This document shows positions 45,302-54,324 of a stretch of 64,000 nt of DNA, one piece after another (within the stretch, counting starts at the first letter, position 1; every line of letters starts with the position of its first letter). This stretch comes from a bacterium (GTDB lineage: Bacteria > Vulcanimicrobiota > Xenobia > Xenobiales > JADMJV01), in assembly GCA_018266105.1 (NCBI GenBank), contig JAFEBA010000025.1, forward strand, positions 70,774 to 134,773, given 5' to 3'. The translations under genes were made by a program, and so were the position numbers. A model generated the notes under the pieces. It saw only the letters and a program-made list of their open reading frames with translations. It ran no database searches and was not told the DNA's origin.

Positions 45302-46368
45302 GCTCGCTCCAGCGCCTCCTGCGCGTGAATGAGATCGCGCTCCAATTCACGCTTGCGGGCGTCCCCGACTTCGGGCCGAGGAAAGACGATTCTATTCATA
45401 TCTTGCTGGGCTGCGTGCATCACCCTTTGGAGTCTCTCCGCATCCAGCAGGCGTTCCTGGTAGAGCAGTCTGGCGGCCCCCACATAGGTGTCAAAGATTG
45501 CCACGCCGCTCCGATCGCACAGCTCTTTGCGAGCCGGGGTGAGTGCCTTGACATTGTGCAACAGGGCTTTGGCGACCTGGCCCCCGTAGTGGCCGGTGGC
45601 CTTGCTCAGGAATTCGGGGTCGGCCTGGCCGGTGTCGCCAAACATCACGATTCGCATTTCCGGAAATAGTCGATAGTGACGTTCCAGGTTGGCCCATTTC
45701 TTAGAAAAGATCCAGGGATGAACGAACTGATGCACCAGAGTTCCGGTCAGGATGGTGATTTCTTTGATGCCCAGAGCCCCCAGCCGCTTGCGGTAACGGT
45801 TTTCGAAGAAACCGGCTCGGTCGCCCACTCGCCCAGTTAGAACCACCAGATCTCCGCGTAGTTCTTGGTGGAGTTGGAGTACGCCCGGATAGACTGTTTT
45901 GGGTGGGAAGCGCTTGTCGGCCCAGTTACAGTAGATGGTGTCGTCCAGGTCGCTGATAACGCGCACCTCCGAGCACGGATGCAGGTTTCCTTCGCGTCGG
46001 ATGTGTTCGAGGATTTGCTTGCGGTAGTCGACCCGATCGATATCGTGAAAGAGAAGTTGGGCCAGATCCCGGTGATTGTCCCCACGGTCGATATGGCGTT
46101 TGAGCACGGTGAGGTCATGTCCGTGGGTTGCCAGCATAATGTCGCGGATGGCTTTCTCGCGCTGGTAGTAAGTGGGTCCCACCTGCATGGCTTTGATTAA
46201 GAGGCCACGACTGCGCAAGCTCAGCTCGGCGATTCGGGGAACCACGATCTCACGAAGGAAGGTCTTCTCGGCCGCACTTTTCAGAGCCTCGAAGATCCTT
46301 GGGAATTCGGGGTCTTCAATCCATCGGTTGAGAGCCTCACCATCCATCGCTCGGAGTTGACTTAGCAT
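45298..46368 (-). CDS. App1-like phosphatidate phosphatase (DUF2183)
   Basis: 356 residues. RVISDLDDTIYCNWADKRF holds the DxDxT of HAD-type phosphatases, VVLTGRVGDRAG the second motif, and MFGDTGQADPEFL the third, as in the App1 catalytic domain that dephosphorylates phosphatidate in fungi. The N-terminal 130 residues are helical and not recognised. No signal peptide. First gene of a tight operon with the histidine kinase and regulator, so the two-component system may sense lipid state; that is inference. Confidence 0.8.
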   Translation of the reverse strand: MLSQLRAMDGEALNRWIEDPEFPRIFEALKSAAEKTFLREIVVPRIAELSLRSRGLLIKAMQVGPTYYQREKAIRDIMLATHGHDLTVLKRHIDRGDNHRDLAQLLFHDIDRVDYRKQILEHIRREGNLHPCSEVRVISDLDDTIYCNWADKRFPPKTVYPGVLQLHQELRGDLVVLTGRVGDRAGFFENRYRKRLGALGIKEITILTGTLVHQFVHPWIFSKKWANLERHYRLFPEMRIVMFGDTGQADPEFLSKATGHYGGQVAKALLHNVKALTPARKELCDRSGVAIFDTYVGAARLLYQERLLDAERLQRVMHAAQQDMNRIVFPRPEVGDARKRELERDLIHAQEALERA

Positions 46369-46467
46369 GCTATGGGCTTTTGTCTCAAGGGCACCTCTCT
46401 CCTGGGATCTTCAGATTTTGCATGGAGGGCGGATCTTGTTGGGGACAAGGCGAATGGACCCGGCCCT

Positions 46468-48339
46468 ATGCGCACGATTACAACTGGCCAAAAATTCCGT
46501 TACTTCTTTGACAATACGATGGCCCGCGGACCCATTGCGATGATCATCTGGCTGGGTCTGGTCTCCCTGGCCATGGTTGTGCTGGCGGCCCTGATTCTGG
46601 TAAGCCTGGGCCTCTCTGAAAAGGGCTTCGCCGAAAGTGCCTGGCAGGGCGCCATGCATGCCATCGACGCTGGCAACCTGGCCGGAGACGAGGGCTGGTC
46701 GGCTCGAGCGGTCTTTACGCTGGTTACGCTGGGCGGCATTTTCATCGTCAGTACCCTCATCGGTATCCTCTCCTCGGGTTTGGAGGGCAAGCTGGATCAG
46801 TTGCGCAAAGGGCGTTCTTTTGTGCTGGAAAACGACCACACCCTGATCCTGGGCTGGAGCTCCAAGATTTTCACCATCATCAGCGAGCTCAGCATTGCCC
46901 GCGAAAGCGACCACCGGCCATGCGTGGTGGTCCTGGCCGACAAAGATAAGGTTGAGATGGAGGACGAGATTCGGGCGGAGGTTGAAAATCTCCGTAATCT
47001 TCGAGTCATCTGCCGTTCCGGTAACCCCAACAACCTGGTGGATCTGGACATCGTCAACCCTTATCAGTCCAAGTCCATCATCGTGCTGGCTCCGGAAGAG
47101 GGAAACGCCGATTCGCAAACCCTGAAAACCGTGCTGGCCGTGACCAACAATCCGGACCGTCGCCCGGAGCCCTACCATGTAGTAGCCGAACTGAAGGACG
47201 AGAAGAATCTGGAAGTTCTGCGAATGGTCGGCAAGGACGAAGTGGAGATTTTGCTGGCCGACGACCTGATCGCTCGAGTTATGGTTCAAACTTGCCGTCA
47301 GTCCGGACTGAGCGTGGTTTTGACGGAGCTAATGGATTTTGACGGAGCGGAGATCTACCTCAAGAACGAACCAGCATTGGTGGGCAAGACCTTTGGCGAC
47401 GTGCTCTTTACCTACCCCGATTGCTCGGTGATGGGAATGCAGTTCGCGGATGGTCGGGTCAAGGTCAACCCACCCATGGATACGGTCTTTGCAGCCGGCG
47501 ACAAAGTGATCGCGATCGCCGAAGACGACAGCACTTTCAACCTGGGCAAGGGCGTATCGCCCGGTGCGGTTGAGGGAGTCAGCCTTGCTGACGGCGATGT
47601 GCCCAAACCAGAGCGGACCTTGCTGCTGGGTTGGAACGAGCGTGCCTTGATCCTGGTGCGCGAACTGGACCAATACGTGCAGCCCGGCTCTTTTTTGAAA
47701 ATTGTGTCCTCTTATGACGTGGCCGAGTCCATCAGTTCGATTGAGGTCAAGAATCTGAAGCTTGAGTTCGAATGTGCCGACACCACCGCGCGCAGCGTGC
47801 TCAACGGTCTGGACGTGGCAAGCTTCGACCACATTCTGTTGCTCTGTTATAAGGACCACCTGGACCTGCACGAGGCAGATGCTCAGACCCTGATCTCCCT
47901 GCTCCACCTGCGCAATATTTCCGAGCTTTCCGGTGTGGACCTGAGCATCGTCAGCGAAATGTTGGATTTGCGGAACCGCCAGCTGGCCGAAGTCACCAAA
48001 GCGGATGATTTTATCGTGAGCGACAAGATGATCAGTTTGTTGATGAGCCAGGTTTCAGAGAACAAGCACTTGATGCGAGTTTTCGAAGACTTGTTCAGCG
48101 CCGATGGTTCGGAAGTCTACCTCAAGCCGGCTTCACTTTATGTGAAGCCGGGCCAGTCGGTCCGATTCGACCATATTGTGCAGGCTGCGCGCCAACGGAA
48201 TGAGGTGGCGATCGGCTATCGAGTGGTGGCCGACCAGTTTAACGCGGCCAAAGCCTATGGTGTGGTGGTGAACCCGCCTAAGAGTCGCTCTCTCACGCTG
48301 AGCCAGGACGACAAAGTGGTGGTGATCTCCGAAAACTAG
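46468..48339 (+). CDS. CASTOR/POLLUX-type RCK ion-channel protein
   Basis: About 623 residues. RYFFDNTMARGPIAMIIWLG begins the first membrane helix; a second helix pair ends with FTLVTLGGIFIVSTLIGILSSGLE. The pore region lies around AMHAIDAGNLAGDEGWS but lacks a clear TVGYG potassium filter, as in CASTOR/POLLUX and related proteins. The cytosolic part has Rossmann-like TrkA_N/RCK domains: HTLILGWSSKIFTII and TLLLGWNERALILVRELDQY. Plant homologues carry Ca2+ or K+ in the nuclear envelope; ion preference here is not known. ATG 46468 (MRTITTGQKF) matches the family start better than ATG 46372. Confidence 0.85.
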   Translation: MRTITTGQKFRYFFDNTMARGPIAMIIWLGLVSLAMVVLAALILVSLGLSEKGFAESAWQGAMHAIDAGNLAGDEGWSARAVFTLVTLGGIFIVSTLIGILSSGLEGKLDQLRKGRSFVLENDHTLILGWSSKIFTIISELSIARESDHRPCVVVLADKDKVEMEDEIRAEVENLRNLRVICRSGNPNNLVDLDIVNPYQSKSIIVLAPEEGNADSQTLKTVLAVTNNPDRRPEPYHVVAELKDEKNLEVLRMVGKDEVEILLADDLIARVMVQTCRQSGLSVVLTELMDFDGAEIYLKNEPALVGKTFGDVLFTYPDCSVMGMQFADGRVKVNPPMDTVFAAGDKVIAIAEDDSTFNLGKGVSPGAVEGVSLADGDVPKPERTLLLGWNERALILVRELDQYVQPGSFLKIVSSYDVAESISSIEVKNLKLEFECADTTARSVLNGLDVASFDHILLLCYKDHLDLHEADAQTLISLLHLRNISELSGVDLSIVSEMLDLRNRQLAEVTKADDFIVSDKMISLLMSQVSENKHLMRVFEDLFSADGSEVYLKPASLYVKPGQSVRFDHIVQAARQRNEVAIGYRVVADQFNAAKAYGVVVNPPKSRSLTLSQDDKVVVISEN

Positions 48340-48355
48340 CCCGTTAAGCCAGGGG

Positions 48356-49018
48356 CTATCCGAGCACGCCGTAAAAATCTCGGTCTTTGAAGGCCATGGG
48401 CACCCAGTTGGCGCCATCGCGGGCGAAGGCTGTGACCTGCTCGACGTGGGTGTGACTGATGACCTGGCCTTCTTCGAAAGTGGCCACTGTGCCGGCCGGG
48501 GTTTCGGCGCTGCCGATACGCACCTGACCCGGGTCGACCTGAGTGTAGTGGTAGGCGGTATACTCGGGGACCTTATATTCGTAGTGGTCCTTGGTGGAGA
48601 TATGCGAGAAACGCTCGGTGTTCCACAGCGTATCTGCATACTTGGGTAGGGCCTTGCCACCGCGCAGGGTGGGAACCTCCTTGGGCGGGCCCCCGATGGT
48701 GGTGACCTCGCGGTTCTGCACCTTGCCGTCAGCCGGGCGTACCAGGAAGCTGCGGCGATCGCGCCAGTAGCCCAGGCGCTGCCCACGTTCTTTTTCAGGG
48801 GTGGTCTCGAGGAAAGACTTCAGGTCAGCCACATTCTTAAGCGGCCGCCAATCTTTGGAATCAACCGAGTCGCGCACCACCAGCACGGGTTCGTGGGCGG
48901 CCACCTGGCCGTCACAGTCACGATCGAGCTTGAGCACGGCTTCTCCGGTTACGGTTTTCGCATTCACCAAATAGCTGGTACGGTATCCCTGGAGTTCATT
49001 GAGGCGAGGGTTGATCAT
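48356..49018 (-). CDS. Hypothetical protein with an EF-hand-like calcium loop
   Basis: 220 residues from ATG 49016-49018. KLDRDCDGQVAAHEPV near residue 32 has the D-x-D-x-D-G spacing of a single EF-hand/dockerin-type calcium loop. The rest (DTLWNTERFSHISTKDHYEY and later HTHVEQVTAFA) matches no family I know. No signal peptide. An ATG at 49090 would add 24 residues of hydrophobic/basic sequence that could be a signal, but the AGAGG before 49018 is the only ribosome site. Convergent with the channel gene. Confidence 0.6.
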   Translation of the reverse strand: MINPRLNELQGYRTSYLVNAKTVTGEAVLKLDRDCDGQVAAHEPVLVVRDSVDSKDWRPLKNVADLKSFLETTPEKERGQRLGYWRDRRSFLVRPADGKVQNREVTTIGGPPKEVPTLRGGKALPKYADTLWNTERFSHISTKDHYEYKVPEYTAYHYTQVDPGQVRIGSAETPAGTVATFEEGQVISHTHVEQVTAFARDGANWVPMAFKDRDFYGVLG

Positions 49019-49122
49019 GATGTTGAAGGTCCTCTGTGTGTTTTTTCTTTTCAGAATAGCCATCAGCCTCAGGAAAATCGTGAACAACAAGTTAGAACTT
49101 TTTCAGGGCCGCCTCCTAAGCT

Positions 49123-50409
49123 GTGGAGGTGAAAGTCCAACAGATCAACTCCGTGCTGCAACCCCGCAGCAAACGCCCTCTGGATTGGAAACAGGGAAGC
49201 GCCGACGTGGTCACGGTCGGCCTGGGTAGCGCGGCAGGAGCCGTCTTCGGAGGCTTCGTCGGCGGACTGGCGGGAGCCGCAAGCGGTGCTGGCGCCGAGA
49301 GCCTGGTCTGCTCGGAGATGGTCAACCAGAAGCCCTCACAGTTGATCGCTCGGCAGTCGGCCGTGGGGGCCCTGGCCGGCCTCAGCGCCGGTTTAGCCAC
49401 AAATTTGCTTCACCAGACTCTCGGTGCACTTGACCCGCTGGCCGGGGCCGCCGTCGGCATGGTTGTGGGTGGCGCCGCCGCCCTGCTGCTTCCCAACCGG
49501 GCTGAGTCACCCGTCAAAAGTCACTGGTCCAACCTGGAAAGCACTCAGGCCCCAGAGCTTTGGAAGCAAGGCCTGACCGGAAAAGACGTGGGCGTGGCCG
49601 TGCTGGATACTGGCCTGGACACCCACGCCGGTCTGCGCGGGAATATTGCGGCTTTTCACAGTTTCGTGGACGACAAACAAGACCCCCACGATGACCACTT
49701 TCACGGTACCGCCATGTCCGGCATCATCGCCAGCCTGGGCAAAGACTCCAAGTTTCCGGCGGTTGCTCCCAACGCCAGACTGATCGGTCTGAAGGTGGCT
49801 GACGACCAGGGCAAGGTGCAAACCGACAAGGTCGCTCAAGCGATCCGCTGGGCCATCGAAAATCGGGCTCGCTACAACATTCAGGTGATCAATATGTCTT
49901 TTGCTGCCGATGACCACGACGATGCCGCCCAGCTGGCCGAGATCTCAAAGGCCGTGGACGAAGCCAGCGCCCAGGGGATTATTGTGGTGGCCTCGGCCGG
50001 CAATGATGGGCCGACTCCCTCGAGGATGCAGGCGCCGGCCGCCGCTTCCACCGCCATTTCGGTCGCCAGCACGGAAACGCACCGCAGTCGCGACCTGAGC
50101 AAGCATACTCTTTCCGATTTCTCCCACCGCTCGCCCGAGGGCGAGGCTCATCCCACCGTCTCCGCTCCTGGTTCCGGCTGGCTGGAGCCCGTCACCGGCG
50201 GAGGCTACTGGATGGAAGGTGGAACCTCGCAGGCCGCGGCTGCTCTATCCGGAGTGATGGCGCTGTGGAAAGAAGCCAGGCCCGAGCTGACCCCAGCGCA
50301 AGCCCGTCAGGCTCTGGAAAATACTTCCTACACGTTGCACGAAAGTAAGGCGGCTCAAGGCGCCGGCAGCGTCCGCGCCAAAGACGGACTGGACTTTCTC
50401 AAGAAATAG
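49123..50409 (+). CDS. Subtilisin-like serine peptidase (S8) with Gly/Ala-rich hydrophobic N-terminus
   Basis: 428 residues. Residues 28-60 and 80-125 are Gly/Ala-rich hydrophobic stretches (TVGLGSAAGAVFGGFVGGLA; AAVGMVVGGAAALLLP) like glycine-zipper membrane hairpins; there is no cleavable signal peptide. The peptidase domain (140-428) has Asp162 in AVLDTGLDTH, His194 in DDHFHGTAMSG, Asn294 in SAGNDG and Ser369 in GGTSQAAAALSG, so the triad is complete. The Ser motif is GTSQAAA rather than GTSMA. It may sit in a membrane or shell. The divergent EF-hand-like gene starts 105 bp away. Confidence 0.9.
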   Translation: MEVKVQQINSVLQPRSKRPLDWKQGSADVVTVGLGSAAGAVFGGFVGGLAGAASGAGAESLVCSEMVNQKPSQLIARQSAVGALAGLSAGLATNLLHQTLGALDPLAGAAVGMVVGGAAALLLPNRAESPVKSHWSNLESTQAPELWKQGLTGKDVGVAVLDTGLDTHAGLRGNIAAFHSFVDDKQDPHDDHFHGTAMSGIIASLGKDSKFPAVAPNARLIGLKVADDQGKVQTDKVAQAIRWAIENRARYNIQVINMSFAADDHDDAAQLAEISKAVDEASAQGIIVVASAGNDGPTPSRMQAPAAASTAISVASTETHRSRDLSKHTLSDFSHRSPEGEAHPTVSAPGSGWLEPVTGGGYWMEGGTSQAAAALSGVMALWKEARPELTPAQARQALENTSYTLHESKAAQGAGSVRAKDGLDFLKK

Positions 50410-50420
50410 AAATGGCGGGG

Positions 50421-51434
50421 TCAGCTATCCACCAGAGCCGCGTTCAACAGGCTGCGGACCTCTGCCAGGTTGTCAAAGCGATGATCGGGTTCCTTGGCCA
50501 ACATTCGTAGCACGATTTCATCGTATCTCGGTGGGATGCCCGGGCGTAAGCGACTGGGCGGTACAGGTTCTTCCTTGACAATCTGACGGGCCAGTTCCAT
50601 GGGATTGTCTGATTCGAAGGGCAGCCGGCCGGTCAGGATCTGATAGAAAACCACTCCCAAAGCCCACTGGTCGGTATCGGCATCAGAAACACCGGTTTTC
50701 AGCCCCTCCGGGGCCATGTGGGTAGGCGTGCCCATCGAGAAACCGACGCTGGTAAAGCGGCTGTGCCCGTGAGCGATGGCCAGTCCGAAGTCCAGCACCT
50801 TGACCAGTGCATCTCGCCCTACAAAAATGTTGGCCGGCTTAATGTCACGATGAAACAGCCCCTGGCGATGAGCATAGTGAAGGCCTGCCGCGATCTGGCA
50901 GGCGATGATGGGGAAGTCCTCCAGGGGAAGCGGACCGCTCTTGAGCAGGTCCTCCAGAGACATCCCCTCTGCCAGCTCCAGCGCCATGCAGAGTCGCCCT
51001 TCAAAAGTCGAGGCCTCGTAGAGCTCGATGAGGTTGGCGTGTTTCAGTCGCCCGGTGATCTCCACCTCTCGCTCAAAGCGGCGCATGAAGTCCTGGTCCT
51101 TCTGGTTGGCCTTCGACACCACTTTCAGAGCGACCTGACGCTCGTTACGCGTGTCCAGAGCCTTATAGACGGTGGCCATGCCGCCCCGTCCCAGGGTGGA
51201 CAGAATTTTGTAGGGACCGAGGGCCTCTCCCAGGGTGCCATCGTCTTCGGCTACGGGTTCTGCAGGCGCGGCGCGCAACCATGCCGCCTGCTCCGGCTTG
51301 GGAGGGGGAGTTGGCGTCGGCACGGGTGTGGGTGGAGGAGGAGGCGCGGGCCTGGAGGCACGGTGTCGCGCGGTCTGCCAGGTGACCAGTCCGCCGGCCA
51401 CGATCAGGGCGCACACTCCCGCTTCAAGCAGCAT
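50421..51434 (-). CDS. Membrane-anchored Ser/Thr protein kinase (PknB-like, N-terminal anchor)
   Basis: 337 residues. An N-terminal helix (CALIVAGGLVTWQTA) and a proline-rich linker (about 30-55) precede a complete Hanks kinase domain (73-337): LGRGGMATVYKA glycine loop, VALKVV Lys, HRDIKPANIFVG catalytic loop, DFGLAIAHG, and MGTPTHMAPEGL activation segment. Most bacterial kinases of this type have the kinase first and the helix after it; here the order is reversed and no PASTA or other sensor domain exists. Orientation puts the kinase in the cytoplasm if the short N-terminus is outside. Substrates unknown. Confidence 0.92.
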   Translation of the reverse strand: MLLEAGVCALIVAGGLVTWQTARHRASRPAPPPPPTPVPTPTPPPKPEQAAWLRAAPAEPVAEDDGTLGEALGPYKILSTLGRGGMATVYKALDTRNERQVALKVVSKANQKDQDFMRRFEREVEITGRLKHANLIELYEASTFEGRLCMALELAEGMSLEDLLKSGPLPLEDFPIIACQIAAGLHYAHRQGLFHRDIKPANIFVGRDALVKVLDFGLAIAHGHSRFTSVGFSMGTPTHMAPEGLKTGVSDADTDQWALGVVFYQILTGRLPFESDNPMELARQIVKEEPVPPSRLRPGIPPRYDEIVLRMLAKEPDHRFDNLAEVRSLLNAALVDS

Positions 51435-51459
51435 ATGTAGAACATGGGTACGCCGGCCG

Positions 51460-52293
51460 CTAGCTGACTCCTGCCATCCACTCCGCGACTACCCGCGCCA
51501 AAAAGTCCTCAGGCAGGTTGTGACCACCGTCCACCTCTGCCCAACGTTTGGGTTCATGAGCGGCCGCAAAAAGTTGCTGGCCGTGATGAAAGCCAATGAC
51601 TTCATCCTGGCGGCCGTGGATCACCAGGACCGGGCATTTCAGTCCAGCCAATCGGGAGCGGGTGTCCATCTGAAAGCGAGATAGCCACCCGATCGGTAAG
51701 AAGGGATAACTTTCTGCGGCGCGTTGATTGAAGCTGGTGAAGGTGGACTGCAAAACCAGCCCCTGGCAACTGTTTTTCTCGGCCAGATAGGAAGCCACGC
51801 CTCCGCCTAGAGACTCACCATAGATCCAGATCGGTTGTTTGCTCTGGGCAAGACGGTCGTAAACGGCCTGAGCGTCCTGATACAGGTCTTGCTGACAGCT
51901 AATGACTCCCTGGCTCTCTCCATAGCCTCGATAATCGAAGAGCACCACTCCGATGCCTCGCCGCGCAAGCTCAACCGCTAACTCCAGCCGCCCATCGATA
52001 TTGCCTCCGTTTCCGTGGCAGTGAAGGAGCCAGCCACGAGTGCCTTTTGGTGGCGTGACCTTCCAGGCCACCACTGTGCCCGAACCAGAGGGCAGGCGCC
52101 ACTCCTCAAAGGCCAGGCCGACGTCCTTGGGAGTGCGACTCAGTCCCACTCTGGGGAAAAGAGTCAGGCTTGTCTGGTAGCGGCTGACCAGCAAGCAGAT
52201 CGAGAGATAGCTCAACAGGCAAAGAAAAGTGGTGCCGACCAGCATTTTCCGAAGCATGGCCCTCATTTCCAATCGTTCACAACCTTTTAACAA
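51460..52293 (-). CDS. Membrane-anchored alpha/beta hydrolase (Bem46-like)
   Basis: 277 residues. An N-terminal hydrophobic helix (LVGTTFLCLLSYLSICLLV) is followed by an alpha/beta hydrolase: LLHCHGNGGNIDGRL oxyanion loop, FDYRGYGES, YGESLGGGVASYLA nucleophile elbow (GxSxG), HGRQDEVIGF acid, and DGGHNLP His. The order and HGNGGN loop resemble the Bem46/ABHD13-like group. Substrate unknown, probably an ester or lipid near the membrane. Starts: ATG 52293 or an ATG at residue 10. Confidence 0.85.
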   Translation of the reverse strand: MLKGCERLEMRAMLRKMLVGTTFLCLLSYLSICLLVSRYQTSLTLFPRVGLSRTPKDVGLAFEEWRLPSGSGTVVAWKVTPPKGTRGWLLHCHGNGGNIDGRLELAVELARRGIGVVLFDYRGYGESQGVISCQQDLYQDAQAVYDRLAQSKQPIWIYGESLGGGVASYLAEKNSCQGLVLQSTFTSFNQRAAESYPFLPIGWLSRFQMDTRSRLAGLKCPVLVIHGRQDEVIGFHHGQQLFAAAHEPKRWAEVDGGHNLPEDFLARVVAEWMAGVS

Positions 52294-52367
52294 TTGCGTC
52301 TTTACTCGTTAACAGAAAACGACCTTGTTCAGTCGGAATCTTATCCGGATTTGCTAGGCTCTTATCT

Positions 52368-52775
52368 ATGAACGCTGACCGCCTCGGACGCTTCGAACTG
52401 CTGATGACCTGGACTCAGAAGCTCAATGAACTGGCTCGCACGGGCGAAAGCACCCGGCAGCTCGAACGTTTCTTGCGCACGGTGGAGGCACTTCCCGGCG
52501 AGGAGGTGGGCGAGATTGGGAATGAATGGCGGCGCCGCCAGCGCGAACAGCGCCCCTGCTGGGCCCTGGCCTACCTCATGCTGGCCGTGCTCGTCGCCAC
52601 TGCAGCCGGACACTTCCTGGGCACCCTTTTCGCTGGCCTGTCCATCTCAGTGATCAGTCTCTGTGCGGCCAAAGCCCTGCATCATCACTGGCAGCAAGAA
52701 GAAGCCTTCGATCATGAACTCCACACTCGGGCTACCTACGTGGTCAATCGCCCCGTTTGGGGACGGTCGGTCTAA
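52368..52775 (+). CDS. Small membrane protein of unknown function
   Basis: 135 residues. The N-terminal 60 residues are charged and helical (LNELARTGESTRQLERFLRT), followed by one or two hydrophobic helices (WALAYLMLAVLVATAAG and HFLGTLFAGLSISVISLCAA) and a short His-rich end (ALHHHW). No family recognised. Divergent from the hydrolase over 74 bp and convergent with the G6PD-like gene 18 bp away. Confidence 0.6.
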   Translation: MNADRLGRFELLMTWTQKLNELARTGESTRQLERFLRTVEALPGEEVGEIGNEWRRRQREQRPCWALAYLMLAVLVATAAGHFLGTLFAGLSISVISLCAAKALHHHWQQEEAFDHELHTRATYVVNRPVWGRSV

Positions 52776-52793
52776 CGCGCCCGGTTACGGTGC

Positions 52794-54257
52794 TCAATGG
52801 TCGTCAATCTGTTCGATGCTAACGCCGGCTTTGTAGGAGATCAAGGGTCGACTCTGCATCAACCCGGTCAACTGGTCGGCTACCCGCCAGGCCGCCAGAG
52901 ATTCGGCCGGAGCCGCGAAGATGGCGGTCTCGCCTCGGATGGCCTGACAGAATAGGGTGGAGTAGGGTGGTCGGTCGGGCACATGGGAGTCGTAGGGGAC
53001 CTCAATGCTCTTTTTGCTGGCGGGAAAGTCCACCCAAATCTTGGCCTCAGGGTTCATGGTGGTGTGGATGATGGCCGGTTCGTTGGCCGTCACTCCCCAG
53101 CGGGCGGCCAGTTTTTCCGGAAGCGCCCTCAGCTTGATGTCCACGCCCGAACGTTTGTGGTCGACTCCTTTGGCGTTGATTAGCCGAAAGGGCACGTTGT
53201 TCCAGCGCGGAGAGTTAACCTTAAAGTGAAAGGACACGTAGGTCTCGGCTTTGGAAGGTGGGGCTCCCGGCGGTGAGCCGTGGGCCGAATCGTTGAATCC
53301 TTCGAACTGGCCGAAGCGCGCGCTGTTCTCGTCCACCACGATGTTCTTGATCACCTGCTCGCGCTGAGCGCGCAGAGCATCGCCGCTTTTTTCGGCCGGC
53401 AATTCGCAGGCCATGGTGGAGAAGACCTGGATGGCGTGGTTCTGGACCATATCTCTGACCAGACCGGTGTCGCGAAAGTATGGGCGGTCATTGCTTTTGA
53501 TGCTTTCCAACACCTTGATCTCAAATTTTTCCACATACTTTGAATTGAGCGCCTCATCCACCACCGGATCGGTTCGAAAACTCAGCATATTGGTCATGCC
53601 CGGGTAGGCCAGGAAGTGGTCCACCAACAGCACCTGACCCGGCTTGAAATCGTGGACCAGCTTTTCGTTCAGAGCCCGCGCTTCGCTAGAATCATTGCCG
53701 AAAGGCTTCTCCAGAAGAATGCGGCGATAGCCGCCTGTGGGCTGGTTGGACAGGCCGGAGAGGCGCAGATTGTCCATCAGCACTCCGTAGAGTTTTGGGG
53801 GTAAAGCTCCATAGAAGACAGCGTTATCATTGCCCAGTTCGGGGGCTAGCTTCTTGTAGTCGGCCACGTCCTTGACGCTGACCCCAATGATTTTAGCATC
53901 GGGCTGATCCAGGCGCGCCAGTTTCTTGAAGGCTTCAAAGCCCTCTTCAGAGATTGGTTTGGATTCAGAGTCGCCGGTTCGAAAGCCCGTCAAGTAGGCG
54001 GTCGCAGGCATATCCTGTTGACCCAGCAGCACGAATGGGTCCTTGTTCCCGGATAGCGTATGGCTTTCGGCCAGTTGGACCATCGCGTCGCGCACGGCCC
54101 GCTTGCTCACCAGATCACCGGTGGCCCCGAAAACATAGAAGTGGCAGGATGGAAACGGCCTGGTTGAGCCGACCAGTAACTCGACGAAAGGATTTTCCGT
54201 CTGGGTTGGGGCCTGGGCGACATAAGCCGGGGGGGTAGGAATGTATGAAGGAAACAT
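52794..54257 (-). CDS. zwf: Divergent glucose-6-phosphate dehydrogenase-like protein
   Basis: 487 residues. FYVFGATGDLVSKRAV (39-55) is the NADP-binding GxxGDL motif, RILLEKPFGNDSSEARALN contains EKPFG (183-187), and VDHFLAYPGMTNML (212 on) aligns with the DHYLGK motif. The His is kept but the Gly-Lys after it is replaced by Ala-Tyr. YFRDTGLVRDMVQNHAIQVF matches the later family motif. The fold is clearly that of Zwf, but with an altered active-site loop the substrate could differ. A 20-residue Pro-rich N-terminal extension is present. No pgl or gnd is adjacent. It diverges from the NAD fusion gene across 67 bp. Confidence 0.78.
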   Translation of the reverse strand: MFPSYIPTPPAYVAQAPTQTENPFVELLVGSTRPFPSCHFYVFGATGDLVSKRAVRDAMVQLAESHTLSGNKDPFVLLGQQDMPATAYLTGFRTGDSESKPISEEGFEAFKKLARLDQPDAKIIGVSVKDVADYKKLAPELGNDNAVFYGALPPKLYGVLMDNLRLSGLSNQPTGGYRRILLEKPFGNDSSEARALNEKLVHDFKPGQVLLVDHFLAYPGMTNMLSFRTDPVVDEALNSKYVEKFEIKVLESIKSNDRPYFRDTGLVRDMVQNHAIQVFSTMACELPAEKSGDALRAQREQVIKNIVVDENSARFGQFEGFNDSAHGSPPGAPPSKAETYVSFHFKVNSPRWNNVPFRLINAKGVDHKRSGVDIKLRALPEKLAARWGVTANEPAIIHTTMNPEAKIWVDFPASKKSIEVPYDSHVPDRPPYSTLFCQAIRGETAIFAAPAESLAAWRVADQLTGLMQSRPLISYKAGVSIEQIDDH

Positions 54258-54324
54258 CCCGACATTTTAGCCAACCGTGGACAAAAAAAGATGAACTTTT
54301 TATTCAGATCGCCAAGCACCGTGG

